Part shown: positions 45,440 through 59,700 of the stretch, piece after piece | How positions within the stretch are numbered: position 1 is the first letter of the stretch | Layout: every line of letters starts with the position of its first letter | Position numbers and translations under genes: made by a program | The notes under the pieces: model-generated | Told to the model about the DNA's origin: nothing | The model's database searches: none | What the model saw: only the letters and a program-made list of their open reading frames with translations | DNA from: Dermatemys mawii | Taxonomy: Eukaryota > Chordata > Testudines > Dermatemydidae | NCBI GenBank assembly: GCA_007922305.1 | Contig: ML677364.1 | Span: 21,311,326 to 21,375,325 of the forward strand | Direction of reading: 5' to 3' | Length of the DNA stretch: 64,000 bases

Positions 45440-46690
45440 ATATAACAACGGCCATATTGGGTCAGACCAATCTACATTCTGTCTTCCGACAGTGGCCAAT
45501 GCCAGGAGCTTTAGAGGGAATGAACAGAACAGGCAATCACTGAGTGATGCATCCCCTGTCATCCCATTCCCAGCTTCTGGCAATCAGAGGCTGAGGGATA
45601 CCCAGAGCATACAGTTGCATCCCTGGCTATCCTAGCTAATAGCTATTGATAGATCTATCCTCCATGAACTTATCAAGTTCTTTTTTGAATTCTTTTATAG
45701 TTCTGGCCTTCACAACATTCCCTGGTAACGAGTTCCACATGTTGACTATGTGCTGTGTGAAGGAATAGCTTCTTTTGTTTGTTTTAAGCTTGCTGCCTAT
45801 TAATTTCATTGGCTGACCCTGGTTCAAGTGTTATGTGAAGGAGTAAATAACACTTCCTTATTCACTTTCTTCACACCAGTCACATTTTATAGATCTCTAT
45901 CATACCCCCTCTTAGTCTTCTCTTTTTCAAGCTGAAAATTCTCAATCTTCTTAATCTCTCCTCATATGGAAGCCTTTCCATATCCTTAACCATTTTTGTT
46001 GCCCTTCCCTGTACCTTTTCCAATTATAATGTTTTTTGAGATGGGCTGACCAGAACTGTACCCAGTATCCAAGTGTGTGCAAACCATGGAATTATATAAT
46101 GACATTATTGTATTTTCTGTCTTTCCTTTCCTAACATTCTGTTAGCTTTTTGACTACAACTGCACACTGAGCAGATGTTTTCAGAGAATGATCCACAAAT
46201 GACTCCAAGATCTCTTCCTTGATTGGTAGCAGCTAATTTAGACCTCATTGTTTTGGATGCCTAGTTGAGATTATATTTTCCAGTGCGTCTTATTTTGCAT
46301 TTATCTACATTGAATTTCATCAGCCATTTTATTGCCCAGTCTTGTGAGATCCCTTTGTAACTACAGTTTGCTTTGGACTTAACTATCTTGACTAATTTTG
46401 TATCTTCTGCAAATTTTGCTACCTCAAATTGTTTACCCCTTTTTCCAGATCATTTATGATCCCAGTACAGAACTCCGGGAGACATCATTTACCTCTCTCC
46501 ATTCTGAAAACTGACCAATTATTCCTACCCTTTGTTTTCTGTCTTTTAACCAGATCTATGATAGGACCTTCCCTTTTATCCCTGGACTCCTTACTTTGCT
46601 TAAAAGCGTTTGGTGAGGGACACTACAGTTGATTGGATCACCCTTGTTCACATGTTTGTTGACTCCCTCAAAGAATTCTAATACACTGGT
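45440..46690 (-). mobile_element. CR1 3' half, minus strand, cut by assembly gap
   Basis: The plus-strand start ACGGCCATATTGGGTCAGAC is the complement of the CR1 3' end. Minus-strand coding pieces follow (KLKTNKRSYSFTQHIVNMWN, near 45720-45790; then RT palm remnants near 46400-46660). It runs into the N gap. Decayed. Confidence 0.9.
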
Positions 46691-46700
46691 NNNNNNNNNN
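46691..46700. other. Assembly gap
   Basis: Ten Ns. The CR1 does not obviously resume on the far side, so the true gap may be larger. Confidence 0.95.
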
Positions 46701-47054
46701 CTTCACAAGAGAAACTCTTTCAGGGGTCTAATCTCAGTTTGACATGCTGAATTAACCTCAGCTGACACTGGGGACTGTAACCCAGGTCCTGGCTGAGAGT
46801 GGGTGAACTGTGGAATTCCACCCCAACCCAGGTAAAGGCCTGAGGCCTGACACCTGTGGAAATGCACTCAGACAGATCTGGAGGAGGGACAGCAGGGGCA
46901 GTCTACCCAAAGACCATGACTGATGGCAAAAGGAAGAAGAGAACAGCCTGATCATCTTTGGCGTGCGCAATGCTTGATATATTTTATACACAACTACATG
47001 TGACATGTCCTAGATAGACCTTAATTTTCATAGGAGAAATGCACCCACAATTCC
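46701..47054. other. Unassigned sequence
   Basis: Nothing recognised with confidence. Confidence 0.45.
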
Positions 47055-47225
47055 AAATACAGGGCCCATATTCTCCCCTTACCGTCCACTTTACGTAGTT
47101 GTTTACACGACTGCCCAGTAGTTGTAAACAGTGTTCTCTAGTCATTTACCAGTGGTAGCATTTTAATTCCTTTTTACACAGGCATAAATGACTACCATAA
47201 GTGCAAAGCAGTGAACAATCAGGCC
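47055..47225. repeat. Palindromic repeat with GGGCCxxATTCTCC ends
   Basis: AGGGCCCATATTCTCCCCTTA at the left and AACAATCAGGCCCA at the right are inverted relatives, with internal GTCATTTACxxGTGG and its complement. It is an old amniote-type fold-back repeat, also seen at 34250-34335. Confidence 0.5.
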
Positions 47226-47657
47226 CACAGAATGCAAAAAGTAAATCTTTAAAAGATCCTCCTATGTGTATATCCTGGAAGGGTAGCTAGATGGGAACTC
47301 AACCAATTTTATTGATGCTGGATCTCTGCCCTTTGAAAGGCAATAATCCCAGAAAGTTCTCTGGTGGAATCATCCTTGGCTCACCAATCATTCAAATCAC
47401 ATTGTAAGATATCTATGAATTCATTGCTGGCACCAGAAACATTTAGTGGTCCCAAAATAACTGCCTTCACTGAAGCCCTTTTGCAAAAGCTGATCAACCA
47501 TTCTCAACTGAGGCAGCTATGAATTAATCATTTGCCATTAGTGTTTGCAACCACATAAACTGGCTCTGCTGAAACAATATGCTCTGAGCCAACCAAAACT
47601 AGGCTCCATCTCATTTCAAGAGAATGAAAGGTTAAGTGACCATATTAACCAAAAATC
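47226..47657. other. Unassigned sequence
   Basis: Nothing recognised. Confidence 0.5.
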
Positions 47658-47760
47658 AGAGAGGTAGCCGTGTTAGTCTGGATCTGCAGAAGCGACAAAG
47701 AGTCCTGTGGAACCTCAAAGGCTAACAAAAGTATTGAAGAATAAGCTTTTGTGCATAAAG
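47658..47760. repeat. Penelope-like terminal fragment
   Basis: GAGAGGTAGCCGTGTTAGTC then AGAGTCCTGTGGAACCTCAA, as in 25835-25975. Confidence 0.65.
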
Positions 47761-47874
47761 ATGGAGAATAATACTGAAAGTATAATGCTATTATAGGAAT
47801 TGTCGCATCTGGAAAACTTCATTTTTTGTAAGTTCTCAAAAAGAAGGAGGAGTATATGAGATGGTCAGTATTAG

Positions 47875-47998
47875 GGGTTGGGAAAACTCGCATATGAAGT
47901 GAGATCGAAGAAATTGGGCCTGTTTACCTTACACAGGAGATAGAGGTTCCGGATTAGACGGACCACTGATCTGAGCCAGTACAGCAATTCTTATGTTC
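47875..47998 (+). mobile_element. CR1 3' tail fragment
   Basis: AAATTGGGCCTGTTTACC, then GGATTAGACGGACCACTGAT and AATTCTTATGTTC: a CR1 3' end on the plus strand. Confidence 0.7.
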
Positions 47999-50900
47999 TG
48001 TGTTGGTATCTTGCTGCATGATAGCGGTCTGTCTGGATGCCATCAAAATGGAGAAGCAATACTTGCATGTGAGGCAATAACCGTATTCTGTGATGTCATT
48101 AATAAAGATATGAAAATAACTCCTTAAGAAGCCTCAAACAACAAGAGTCTTGCTTCAAAATTGATGGTTCAAATCCAGCTCAGAAAAAGGCATTACTGTC
48201 AAATGGCCCAACAGTGAGCTACGTTAAAATGAGCTGGTAATCGTAGCTAAATGCCTAGGGAATAGGTCCTCACAATTCAATTTCTAACTACTGGTTCTCT
48301 TACCAGTCATTTTAGCATGAAGGCCAAGTACTGAATGGATGTGGGAGTTATATTACCCTCAGAACAGGTACTGTGCAGCATGGCAACAAAGGACTTCAGT
48401 TCCCGATACTGAGAATGCAATAACCTTTAATAAGCACAAAATTATAACTTCCTCATTCTTTGGATTTGGACAGAATGTCAGCTTTAACTTGGAATTTTCT
48501 AAATTTTATAAATCTAATATCGTTTACTTTGTGTCTGTTTATTCCTCACTTTATTTACCCTTTTAAAGAGAGCTTCCACTTGGTTAGGACTTGAACAAGT
48601 ATAAGCTCAACAGGATGAATTTTCCTTTATACTGTAACAACTCTATATTGTTGCCTAGAGGGTGACAGAAAGTAATGTAAGATTCATAAAAATATAACTG
48701 TCTGAACCAAGTAGACAGAATTATGGTAAGCATTAACAAAACTGTATTTCCCTATACTATAGGGTGAAATCAGAATATCTTAATGTTTTCTTTCCTGGGT
48801 CACATAATTCTGCAAACACACACCAAGAGAGAAAAGGGCTGCTCCTATTTGCTAGATATTTACTGTCTCAAGCTTTTGAGCAGGTTGAATTGTAATCACT
48901 TTATGCCATTATCTCTCAGTTTGCATTTTACCCATACATCATTTCCTAAAGACCATTTGGTTTAAGACTTTAAAGCCATAAACAACTTGAATATTTATAT
49001 TCATTTAAGCTGTAATTCAGGATATTTCTAGTAGTCTCCCTCTAGTTCATCCCATTAAATCAGTAGAAAATCATCCTTAGAAAAACAGAAATACATTCCT
49101 TATCATTGCACAATAATTCCCATTCTTTACCTGAAAAATATTTTTTTCTTTAAAAGTATCTGTGGATACAGTTTAGCTTTATTGTAGATGGCATAATGGC
49201 TCATTCACAGTGTTTTAATCTGATTCTAACATGCTTTTGTTTTTAAAACCCAGATGGGGAGAATTTAGAAGTGCTAACTTTGTTTCGGAGAAGAGAGGGA
49301 AATAGTTCAGAGTTCTCACTGTCCTAAATAGGAAGCAGAGTCATAAATATCTTGATACAGTTGAACAGCAGTGTAGTTGATCATCCTTGCTGTCAACAGT
49401 GACTGGCTGTCGATACAGGAATACCATTATGGGAATGAGCCAGGAAGAAAGCTGCAAGGGTAAGAACAAGAAACTGCAACAAACTCTGTAACACCATTTC
49501 CCAAAAATGTAGGGTACCATTTTTGGTCTGAGGTCCAGAAAAGCCATATATTTTTATGTAGCAGCTACATTTAATTGCATTAGTATTGCTTCTGAATTGC
49601 ATCCTACAGAAGAGCTAGCCACATGCAGCAATTGTTTCCAGTAAAGAGCAAGCTAAATGATAGCAGTAACAGGATATATCTCATAGAGAAAGTTAGAAAG
49701 GTGGTTTTTGTTAACAGTTATCAAGGGAAGAAAACCTTGTACAGGAAAGACTGTGGAAGAATAAAGGAAGAGATAATGCATTATAATATTTGGTTGAACA
49801 GCATTTCAATAGTTGGTTTTAACAATCTTTAAATAAGATATCTAAAAACAATGGAAACTATATACACTTCTGCTAAATAGGCAGTATGGATTTGAAAACC
49901 ATGCTTTGGGTGGGGAGGAGAGGTGGAGGATAGCTACAGACTTGAGAATGGATATTTTATTATTTCTGGATGTATGGTAATTTAATATTTCTATATTTAC
50001 TTTAATGCTTAAAAAGCCAAGAGGTGGAGATATGTTGACAGACTGGAAAAGGGGGGTATTATTAATTAAAGCTAATTTAAGTCTAAGATTAAAATAGTGT
50101 TCTTGCATATAAATTTGTTTCAATGAGCTGTACCCACTGCAATGTTAAGTGACTGCACAAATTAGGAAATGTAACAGACAGGTTGAGGACTACATGGTCT
50201 CTTTGTTTTACGCACTCTGGACAGCTCACATTCAATTTCTCTTACATTTCCTGTGTAGGGGTTTTGGTTTTTCTCATCAAGCTGTGGTCATTTTTCCATA
50301 ACAGACACACACTGGAAAAGCTGCATTTTCTGCAAAGAGGGCCTGATCGAAAGCCTGCCAAAAAAAAAAATCAATGGAAAGATTACCACCAGTGTAAAAC
50401 AGTGTAGGAGGGATCAGAATCAGGGCCTCATATACTACGGTAATGTTATCTAGATATATGAAATGAAGTAGATGCAGATGCAGGAAGTACCCCTGCCATA
50501 TTTTCTCAATCTTTCCCTTAGACTACCAGCAACATCTCTATCTTCTCTGGATTGTGGTAGCTCACTCTCATCCTAGTCTCTCGTTTTACCAAGGCACTGG
50601 GAAAACAGAGGCAGCAAGCAGTCCAGGCTGTTCCTGAAGTGGTCTGAAAAAGGTGGATGTGTCTATAATAATCTGAAACCATCAGCTTTGGTAAATCAGT
50701 ACTTCAAATACACCCCTCGTTGACCACTTTCAATTCTTTTTTTTTTTCAGGTGTGCAATTCCCACCCGCCCCCGCATCTTTAAGAACTAAGTCCAGATCT
50801 GATGGAGAGAGAAATACAGAGCTGTATTATCATTCTATTGTGCATATTGATGGCATCGAAACCTATTTTCTCCAACAGATTTATGATGCACATTGAAAAG

Positions 50901-52560
50901 GAGAGATGAAAGAAGAAAACACGGTGAAGCCCTCATGCACGATTCCCTGGGCAGGTATCCAAAATGATCCTCTGGAATCTCTTGGAAAGAAAGGGGCAGA
51001 ACTCCTCAATAGGCCACTTACCCAAGCCAAGGTCAACAAAACCTTGTATCAGTGGTGTCAAAGGCTGTTGACAAGAATCAACAGGCACCCTTGACCTTTA
51101 TCCACTGCTAAAAAGAGGTAATCAGCCAAATTGTTCTATACTGTGTCCATGCAGTAGCCTAGTGAAAGCCAGACTGAAAGGGATCAAGAAAATTCATGGT
51201 CTGTAGATGACACCATGATCTTCCTCAAAAGGGAAGATTAGGTTAGGACCAGAAACTCATGTGTTTCACTAGCCAGGGCACTCTGTACGTGCAGAGGAAG
51301 AACAAGATTTGCCCCGAATTCATGTCTGTTTATGCCTTAACAAAAGAACAATCAGATACTTAGGAGATGTCTAATTTAGCATTCTTAGAGAAGGCCACCT
51401 GTCATGTGCAAATACCTTTTAAATTATTATAGTGACACAGAAATGACAGGTGCCTGATTTACATTGTAACCTACAATAAGAGGAATGTTTCTATTTTAAG
51501 AGTTTTATGATTTTATTTACTTTTTTGTGAATTTTTTGGCTTATGATTTTGTCATGCATGGTCTGGAAAGAAGGGGCTATCCAAGGGTTAATGCATACAT
51601 TAGAGCTACCCCATAATAAGATTCCAAACTTCAGTAGCTTTCAGAAATATTGCAGTCTTATACATTCATCAAGCTGTAGCATAGAGAGTAATACTGTGAA
51701 AATCTCTTAAGCAAACAATGACAGAGACTATGACGGAGTAGTAAGAGTAAATGTTCAATTCACTAGGTGATCAGCGCTGCACTGTGTTTTCTAAACAAAG
51801 ATTACTGAACATTTTCTAGAACACATACACACTTAATAAAGAACCACAATATTAAAGATGAGCTAAGGGAGACAGATAAAATTCACAGCAGGAAGTTCCA
51901 TATAATGCAACATTTTTACAGATGTTTCCACTACACTATTTTTTGAATGCCTCAGTACTGTATTTAAACCAAAGTGAGTCAATCCTGCTCTACCATTTAA
52001 GATGAGCTCAGCCTACTTAATACTATGGAAGTCAAACTCTAATGAAGTTCATCTTTTTTTAAACAAACTAAGCTAGTGATTGTCTCAACCAGGTAAATTT
52101 TTTGGCTCTTAAAAACACTCGAGTACTTGTGGTTTTCATTTCCCTGTAGTGAGCAGAAGTTAAAACGTATCTTTCCATGGAGAGGCTGACAACTGAGAGT
52201 TTAGAATTAAAGAGATCATGACCTATGAATTAAGATATTCTGCTGGGGTCAATATGTGGAGTAAAGACTGGTTTTCTTACTAAGGTTCTGAAAGTGCATT
52301 GTGCTATTTTAGAGCAATCACCTATGTTAGTAAAGTGGGGAGGAATCGGAGAAGGGAAACCAGGTTAGGAACACATGATTTGCTACACTGGATCAGATCT
52401 CTTGTCTAGTTTGTATCTTGTATCTAGTTTCCGCAAATAATAAAAAAATGATCCTTAAGAACCAAAGGCAAACCCAAACCCCCCACCATGGTAAAGTCAA
52501 ATCTTGGTGGCAAAATTCTTACTGGTTTCTCCAGGATTTCTCTCATAATGCATCTCCTCA
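47999..52560. other. Mostly unassigned AT-rich sequence
   Basis: No gene recognised. 50900-51310 may be an old repeat but I cannot place it. Poly-T at 50739-50749. Confidence 0.45.
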
Positions 52561-52564
52561 ATTA

Positions 52565-52690
52565 GAATAATAGAATATCAGGGTTGGAAGGGACCTCAGG
52601 AGGTCATCTAGTCCAACCCCCTGCTCAAAGCAGGACCAACTCCAACTAAATCATCCCAGCCAGGGATGTTCAGTGCTGGTGCAGAGGTGA
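52565..52690 (-). mobile_element. CR1 3' end, minus strand
   Basis: ATAGAATATCAGGGTTGGAA then GTCATCTAGTCCAACCCCCT: complement of the canonical amniote CR1 tail, well conserved. Confidence 0.9.
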
Positions 52691-52744
52691 GGCAGAAGAA
52701 GGGCTAGCTGGAAAGGGATTCCTTTCTGACTTCCCCAGGATGAG

Positions 52745-54929
52745 ATAATTAAATGTAGAACCAGTAACAGCTACATTTTTCCACTGTGAAAAATATTTTT
52801 GTCTTTTTCCTGTAGTTATTCATTGCTCCCTATTTTACTGGCCAGCCCTTAGACTTATGCTGCAAAGTCTGATACTGATCCTTTGACTGTCATCCCATTT
52901 AACACATTCTGTGGTTTGCTAGCTGATGATAGCTTAAGCAGAATTTAATTGCTAACATATTGTCAATTGAATTAAGGGCCATATGATACCAATTTAAACC
53001 TTGCTAATTTTTGCATAAAGATCAATCTGTCATCAGATTGCAGCAGAAAAATAGTCATAAATCAAATTGTCAGATTTATTAGTAATTGTAGAAGTTTTGT
53101 TGTCTTGAATTCACTATATTCTCTCTATTGAAAAGTATTTTTTTGCTAGATGTTAGTTTTGTATGTGTGTGATTTTTTCCCATACATGTACAATCACATA
53201 CATCACTCTCCCCAATATTTATATATACACACACATTATAGGAATGAAGTGCTATTACACATATTCTAAAATGACTTGTGCAGCTTCAATGACTAGCCTA
53301 TTGTATTTGTCATTACACTTTTCCTGTGATAGCAAAACTATTTTTTCCATTTTAAAATGCCATCAGTGAGATACTACAACATTTATACCTCTTTCTCTTT
53401 ACATTTTTTGAAATCCTGTAGTTGAACATTTTCTGAACTACTGATAAGGGTGCTTCTATTTTTACATATAGCTTTGCAAAGAGTCAACCTGTTTTTATGC
53501 ATTAAAACATGCAACATTCACTTTATACAAATGACAAGGGGCCACATAGCACAGACTGCCAAAAACCCATGCCCATCTCAGGAGTACAGGGAAGGTACTC
53601 TTTCCTCATCTTGTATCTTTCTAAAACCTGCAGAGAGGCCATTCCACAGGAGAGGTGCTGCAGATGAGTGTTAGGAATAAGGCCTATCAATCATCTCAGC
53701 TGTATATTTGTGTGTGTACACACCCTAACCTAGCAATGAACCTTACAAAATACACACACAAAGATTATTTATGCTTCTGGCAGGAATAATCTGCACTAGA
53801 AGGCTGTGCCTGGGTTGCTTATGGCCAGACGTCAGGCACACCTTAATGCTGCTTTCGTAGCACATATATGTGCTGTTTTAAGGACAATTGCACATTAAGA
53901 CAGAATTGCCCCCCATCTTTAATGATGCAGGCTTTTATTTGCATTTTGCCTATGATTACTAAATGAAAGCAATAATCTAAGGAAGATTTTCCGCAGATTC
54001 TCATTTTATGTTTGTGTATAATGGAATTCATTTTTGGCAATGGTCAAAGATATACAAACTGAAAAATGAGAAAGAGGCTGAAGAAATGGCTATGCAGTGG
54101 ACATTATTATAGAAGAGATGAGCAATCAAAAAGAACCCCATGAATATTGTATATAAAATGATACTTTATAAATTGCTGTTACCCTTAGTGACTAATAGAG
54201 CATTCATGATAAAAATTGCAGGATGATTTGCACCACTATTCATGAACATGATATAAGATACTGTGTTTGTTAATGTTCATATACAGTAACAAATATAGTA
54301 CGCACAGACATGCACATAATTAAAGCCAGGCTTGCTGGTATGCTAGTAACATTTGCCAAAGAATAAGTTGCATACAAGTGGATTTGCATACAAATGAGAA
54401 ACTGACAGAATAATAATGGGACTCTGATAAGACCACATACCCATGTGGTTAAGTCACTTCAACAGCAAAGAAGCATTAGCATAAATGAGTTTAAAAGGTG
54501 ATCACTACCAAAAAAAAAAAAAAATTATAATAAAAAAAACCTTAAGCAAGACGTAGCAATATACATGTAGCAATTCAAAATATTAAGCATTTCAAAATAA
54601 AAAAGATACCACTGTTAAGTCCATCTTTTAAAGATAAGTGATTGTAATTTTAAGTTTAAAATTACACTTTTCAAATTGAAACAGAAATTGATTTACTGTC
54701 GTATACTGTCATCAAGCCACACCAGAGCACATGCTTGAATCAAGTGTAGCATCATGTATGGCCTTAAAGAATTAGGCTCTAGAGAACAAAACATTTAAGC
54801 ATGTGCTTAACTTGAAGTTTATACCTAAGTCCCATAGATGTCAAAGGAAGTTAAATTGGCTGCCAGTGTCATCATAGAACAGGCTCGCTTTTGGAGGATA
54901 TTGATGCAATGCTTCATTTTGTGGCTCAC
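52745..54929. other. Unassigned AT-rich sequence
   Basis: No gene or repeat recognised; short A-rich run at 54510-54538. Confidence 0.5.
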
Positions 54930-56620
54930 CTGCTTCAGATATTGATAGGTAAGGCTGCGATCAAGAGTGACTCTAGGTAGCAGGGGTTAGGATCATGGGC
55001 AATAGCGTTGCCACAGAATTTTACAGTCAACATCCTCTTAGCTTCAAAATTGCAGAGATGGTAGCTGACCACAGCATTTTTGATGGATTGGTTTCTAAAG
55101 TAGTTTTCCATCCTCTTCAGATCAATGTTGAGGGTGGGGTCTTCTGCTTCTTTGAGTGTTGTGCACTGCGTTGTTAGTGCCAGGACATGCCACAAGTTCA
55201 TTTATGCCAATGACATTTCAGACACAAAAAGGGATGGTGCCAGTACTGATCTCTGTGGGATGCTAATGTGCAGAGCCTGTTTTTTGCTAACTTGACTTCC
55301 AAGTTTATTACAGGATTGGCTATAGGCGTTGTCTTTGGTGTACGATCTAGGATACCAAATGATCTGAGGTAATTGACTGGTCTCTTAGGATTGGAAGCAA
55401 CTTAAATATCGTGTGATTTTGGTGTAGGTGACCATTAATCACTAAGTTCATTTCATCTGGGTGGCAAGATAGACTAAAGAGTCAAAAGGAACTGTCTGTG
55501 ACTCTGTGGTAAGACTGTAACATTCACCTGGGAGTTCATATTTGTTACCGACTTGGTGAAGTCTAATTATAGACCGGGGTGGGCAAACTTTTTGGTCCGA
55601 GGGCCACATTGGGGTTGGAAAATTGTATGGACGGCTGGGTAGGGAAGTCTGTGCCTCCCCAAACAGCCTGGCTCTGCCCCCTATCTGACCTCCTCCCACT
55701 TCCTACTCCCTGACTGTCCCCTCAGAATCCTTGATCCATCCAATCCCCCCGACTCTTTGTCCCCCTGACTGCCCCCTCCAGACTCTCCCCCACCCCTAAC
55801 CACCCCCCAGGACCCCACCCCCTATCTAGGCCACCTGCCCCTTATCCCCTGACTGCCCTGACCCCTACTCACATCCTTGCCTCCTGGCAGACTCCTGGAA
55901 CTCCCACATCCTATCCAACCCCTCTCCCCGGTTCCCCATCCTTGATCACCCCCCAAACCTCTGCCCCATCCATCTGCCCCTGGGATTCCATGCCCCTTAT
56001 CCAACCCCCTAACTCCAGCCCCAGCCCCCTTACCACACTGCTGCCACTCTGCCATGTAGGAGCGTGCAGCCCCGCCCCCAGAGTGCTACCTGTGTGGTGT
56101 GCTGAGGCTGTGGAGGGACAGTAGAAGAGTGGCTGGGAAGAGCCTTCCACCGAGCTCAGGGGCCGTGCAGGACAGTCTTGTGGGCTGGATGTGGCCCACA
56201 GGCCATAGTTTGCCCACCCCTGTTATAGACCATACCACCAGTTTGGGGTGTCAGCCCTATTTTTGACAGTCTGCCCTGAGGTAGGCATTCATGGCTGTCA
56301 GCCCCTCCAGGCAGCGTGACAGATACCTTTGATTATCTCCAAGCTGTTGGGAGTTTGCTGGTGGCAATGACTTCTGTGAATAGTGCTGCCATCCAATCAT
56401 ATCCTCTCAGCTGAGATATTATGGAAGTCCAGAAGAATGCTGTGAATGCCAGATGCTTTTCCTGCTTTGGTAGCAGAGAGGACAGTATCGATCACAGTTT
56501 TGTGAAGGACTGACAGACTTGAGGGAGGAGCACACGATGTGCAGGGTTCCTTGAAAGCTGTTTTCACTTCTTTGTGTGTAAGTCAGCTTACTGTCATCTT
56601 TGAATTTCCTAGCAGGAGGC
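54930..56620 (-). pseudogene. Decayed non-LTR reverse transcriptase, split by hAT
   Basis: Minus-strand pieces in RT order: TVLSATKAGKASGIHSILL (near 56470), SIPQRSVLAPSLF (about 55226-55262; the usual PQG reads PQR), LALTTQCTTLKEAE with EDPTLNIDLKRMENYFRNQS (55020-55190), and AIAHDPNPCYLESLL (near 54970). The YADD core cannot be read. Stops and frame changes throughout. It resembles Jockey-type or related RTs found in many animals; the exact clade is uncertain. The hAT element at 55575-56222 is inserted within it. Confidence 0.68.
55575..56222. mobile_element. Non-autonomous hAT element, 8-bp duplication
   Basis: 648 bp between perfect TTATAGAC duplications (55567-55574, 56223-56230). Ends CGGGGTGGGCAAACT and, inverted, CAGGGGTGGGCAAACT. 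The interior is C-rich on the plus strand (55670-56060, many CCCC runs), which produces spurious open frames. No transposase. Confidence 0.87.
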
Positions 56621-56639
56621 TGGCAATGCTGTTGAGTAT

Positions 56640-56790
56640 TTAATCATTTGTACAAAAGGCGAGATTGAGAGAGAAACTGACTCTATAGTCTATAGACCCA
56701 GTTTCAAGTCCCTCATCCAAAACAGGGCCTTAAACTTGGATCTTACATATCACAGGTGAAAGCCCTAACCATCAGGCTATTAGCCACTGA
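56640..56790. repeat. tRNA-like fold-back repeat, third unit
   Basis: GTTTCAAGTCCCTCATCC and AAGCCCTAACCATCAGGCTA match the family at 3455-3585. The first is a good B-box-like sequence. Confidence 0.45.
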
Positions 56791-59700
56791 GGAGCACACA
56801 CGCTAATTTGCATCCTGGGCCTGAGAAGTCTTCCAATTAAATTGTCATCAAGACAGAGAGATCTCTGTTAAACATTTCTTTTTTGATGGGGAAAAAAGTT
56901 GTCAAATTTTCCACCAACTCTATGATCCAGTGGATTCCTCAAGGTGAGACAGTGCAGGAAATTTGTTGTGCTTCTTGATCTTATCCAAAGCAGATAAACT
57001 TAACAAGCTCAAAAGGAACACTGCCAACCTGAATAGTTTGAAACTAATTTTAAAAAGTCATTTTCTGATGGGGCATCCATTTAACCACATGCTCTTATAT
57101 TAAAAAAATATTCTTTAAAAGAAACAATATAAGGGTCCTTCTGCCCCTCCTGCTGCCTTCATGCTTTTGGAAGGCCCACCAGCAACATCAAATATGCCTG
57201 GGCTCATTTCTTTCAGTGCTGACTATTGCCCGTGCCTCTTCCCTTTCAGCTTTGCATATGCTATTATTTGTAAATGTTCCCTCACAAAACCTGGGGCAAA
57301 CGGTGCAAGCAAGCTCCTTCCAGAGCAGTACGGGAACAATGTAACTGACAATCAACAAAACAATGCAACTGACTCCACACGAAGTGCTGTCAAATTCACA
57401 AAGTAAACAGATTGAAAAAAATGATTGTCGTTATTTTCTTTCCATTCTAAGAGGCCATTTGTAACAATAGTAGGTACAACTCTGTCAAATGGAAATGTGA
57501 TTTCCAAGTTGATGTTCCTTTAAGGTGATTGATTAGTTCAATTTTCCAGATGTCAGACAGGTGTAGTTAGGTACATGAGGAATTCAATTTCGGTAATTAA
57601 ACACTCTAATGATTATTTGGCTATAACAGTCATATCCTTATTTCCAAAACCTAGAATTCATTGTTCTGATACATTTGCCTCACTTATAACCATCAGCTAG
57701 TTTCCAGTTTTAAGGATAAGGCTAGAAGGAAATTAAGTGCTAACAAGAGCCAATCTACTGTGTATGTGTTTGTATTGCATTCATCACCACTGGTAGAAAA
57801 GGTCTGTAGGAAATGAAGAGGAAATAGTTATTATGCCAACATGGAAAGAAATGAAGAAGTGCCAATCAATTGCACATTGTGTTGTGGGACGTGGGAAAGA
57901 GCTGATCGAGGATGCTTTCTGGAACACATTTTTTCCACTTGCATGTCCCAGCTCTCCAATCTGTAGAAGCTATTAACCCACAGGAAAAAAAAAAAAGAGA
58001 GTCACTGGCTGTTTCAAAACTGGATAGAATTTGTACAATACGTAGCTACTCAGTATTTCTTCAATACTGGCTGTTTCAAAACAAAAAGTATTCAGTCTCA
58101 GTAAAACAATGGATATACAGGAGCGGTGAGTTATATGGACCCGTGGGGCCCCTGCTCCAGCAATAGTCAGTGCCCGACTCCACCATTGTTCGGAGCCAGG
58201 TCTCTCTCCCAGCCCTGCCTGCTGGACCTGAGAGGGGCCCTAGGAGCACAGGCAGTGACAGTGGTGCAGGGTGAATGTGCTGCTGGGCGGGAGAGGGGAA
58301 TCTTCCTCTCTGGCTGCAGCCCTGAGGCAGCCTGCCTGCACCCCAAACTCCTCATCCCTGGCCCTGCACCACTCCAGCACCCACACCCCCAGAGCCCGAG
58401 CCCTGACTCCCACCCTGCCCTAGCCCTGATCCTCCTCCTGCACCATGAACTCCTCATCCCCAGCCCCACCCTCCAAGCCTCATTCCCCTACGCCCCAACC
58501 CTCTGCCCTAGCCCTGAACCCCCTTCCACACTCTAAATCCCCCACCCTCATCCCAGATCTCTCATCCCCCCCACCTCTCCCATTGTGCAATATAAGGAAA
58601 CTGATAAAGGCTTATTGTTTTCAGTCCATTTTTACATTATTTAAAAATATATATATCAGCTTACAAGGCTGGGTGTGGGGAAGGGAGAGCAAGACCTGGA
58701 CCCATTCTAGGCACCACCAAAAATTATACAAACCTGACAACCCTGCTGATAGAGAAACATTTTTATTGCCTGTATCCATATTGGGCCTAGCTGTGCAACA
58801 CTTACTCATGCCAAATTGCACATATTAACATGAGTTTGTCCAATTGAGGTCAGTGGAACTAATTGCATGAGTAAGTGCAATTCACCGTGAGGCACTACTT
58901 TTGTAACAGGCATTACTATATCCAAATACTATTGGTAATCTACGGGATATTACAGATCAGGCTGCCCAAATCCATTCTTTATAACTGAATTCCACTGTAT
59001 TGTGGGCTTGCACTGGATTGAACATACATGTTTAAAATTTTGAGACGCATTGATGTTTAAACATCCTGGGTAGGTGAGACTCTTATGGAATCTTCATTAA
59101 GAAATAGAGAAGTTTCTGTTCTATTAAGTAGTGGTCTTATGTGTAATGTGTTGAAAATGGGCAGACAAATTATGGATCAGGGCGAAACCTAAAGGCACCT
59201 TGTCGTATTAAAATTTATCTTCCAGCTGTGATTCCTTGTGTACCTTTAGTCTTGGCATGATATTGGATCACAGTTACTACAAAGCCTGGATGCTTTAAGG
59301 CAAAGACTTCCAAACTTTTTTTTTGCTGTGCCATGAACCCCCCTCCCCATGGAAGTCACCTAACAGCTCCCTTCTCCTCGATCCTTCCCAGCCGTGGCAG
59401 AAAGTGACTCATGCAGGAAAGCAGGCAGCTCAAACCCAGAGCAGCAGCAGAATCCATTTGGCTTCATCCCTAAAGGTTTCCACATGAGCATGGTGCAGAG
59501 TGAATCAGGGCTTCTTGCCCTCCATCGCAGCTGCTCAGAGCCTTTCACTCCTGCAGACTTCAGAAGGTTTAAAAATACATGGGGCTGTGGCATCAGTAGG
59601 GAGAGTGCAGAGGCAGGCAGTCCCCAGTATTTAGCAAATATCTTGGCGAAAAGACATGCTGTATTAACCTATGTGGCTTTGTTTCAGCAAGATACTTTAC

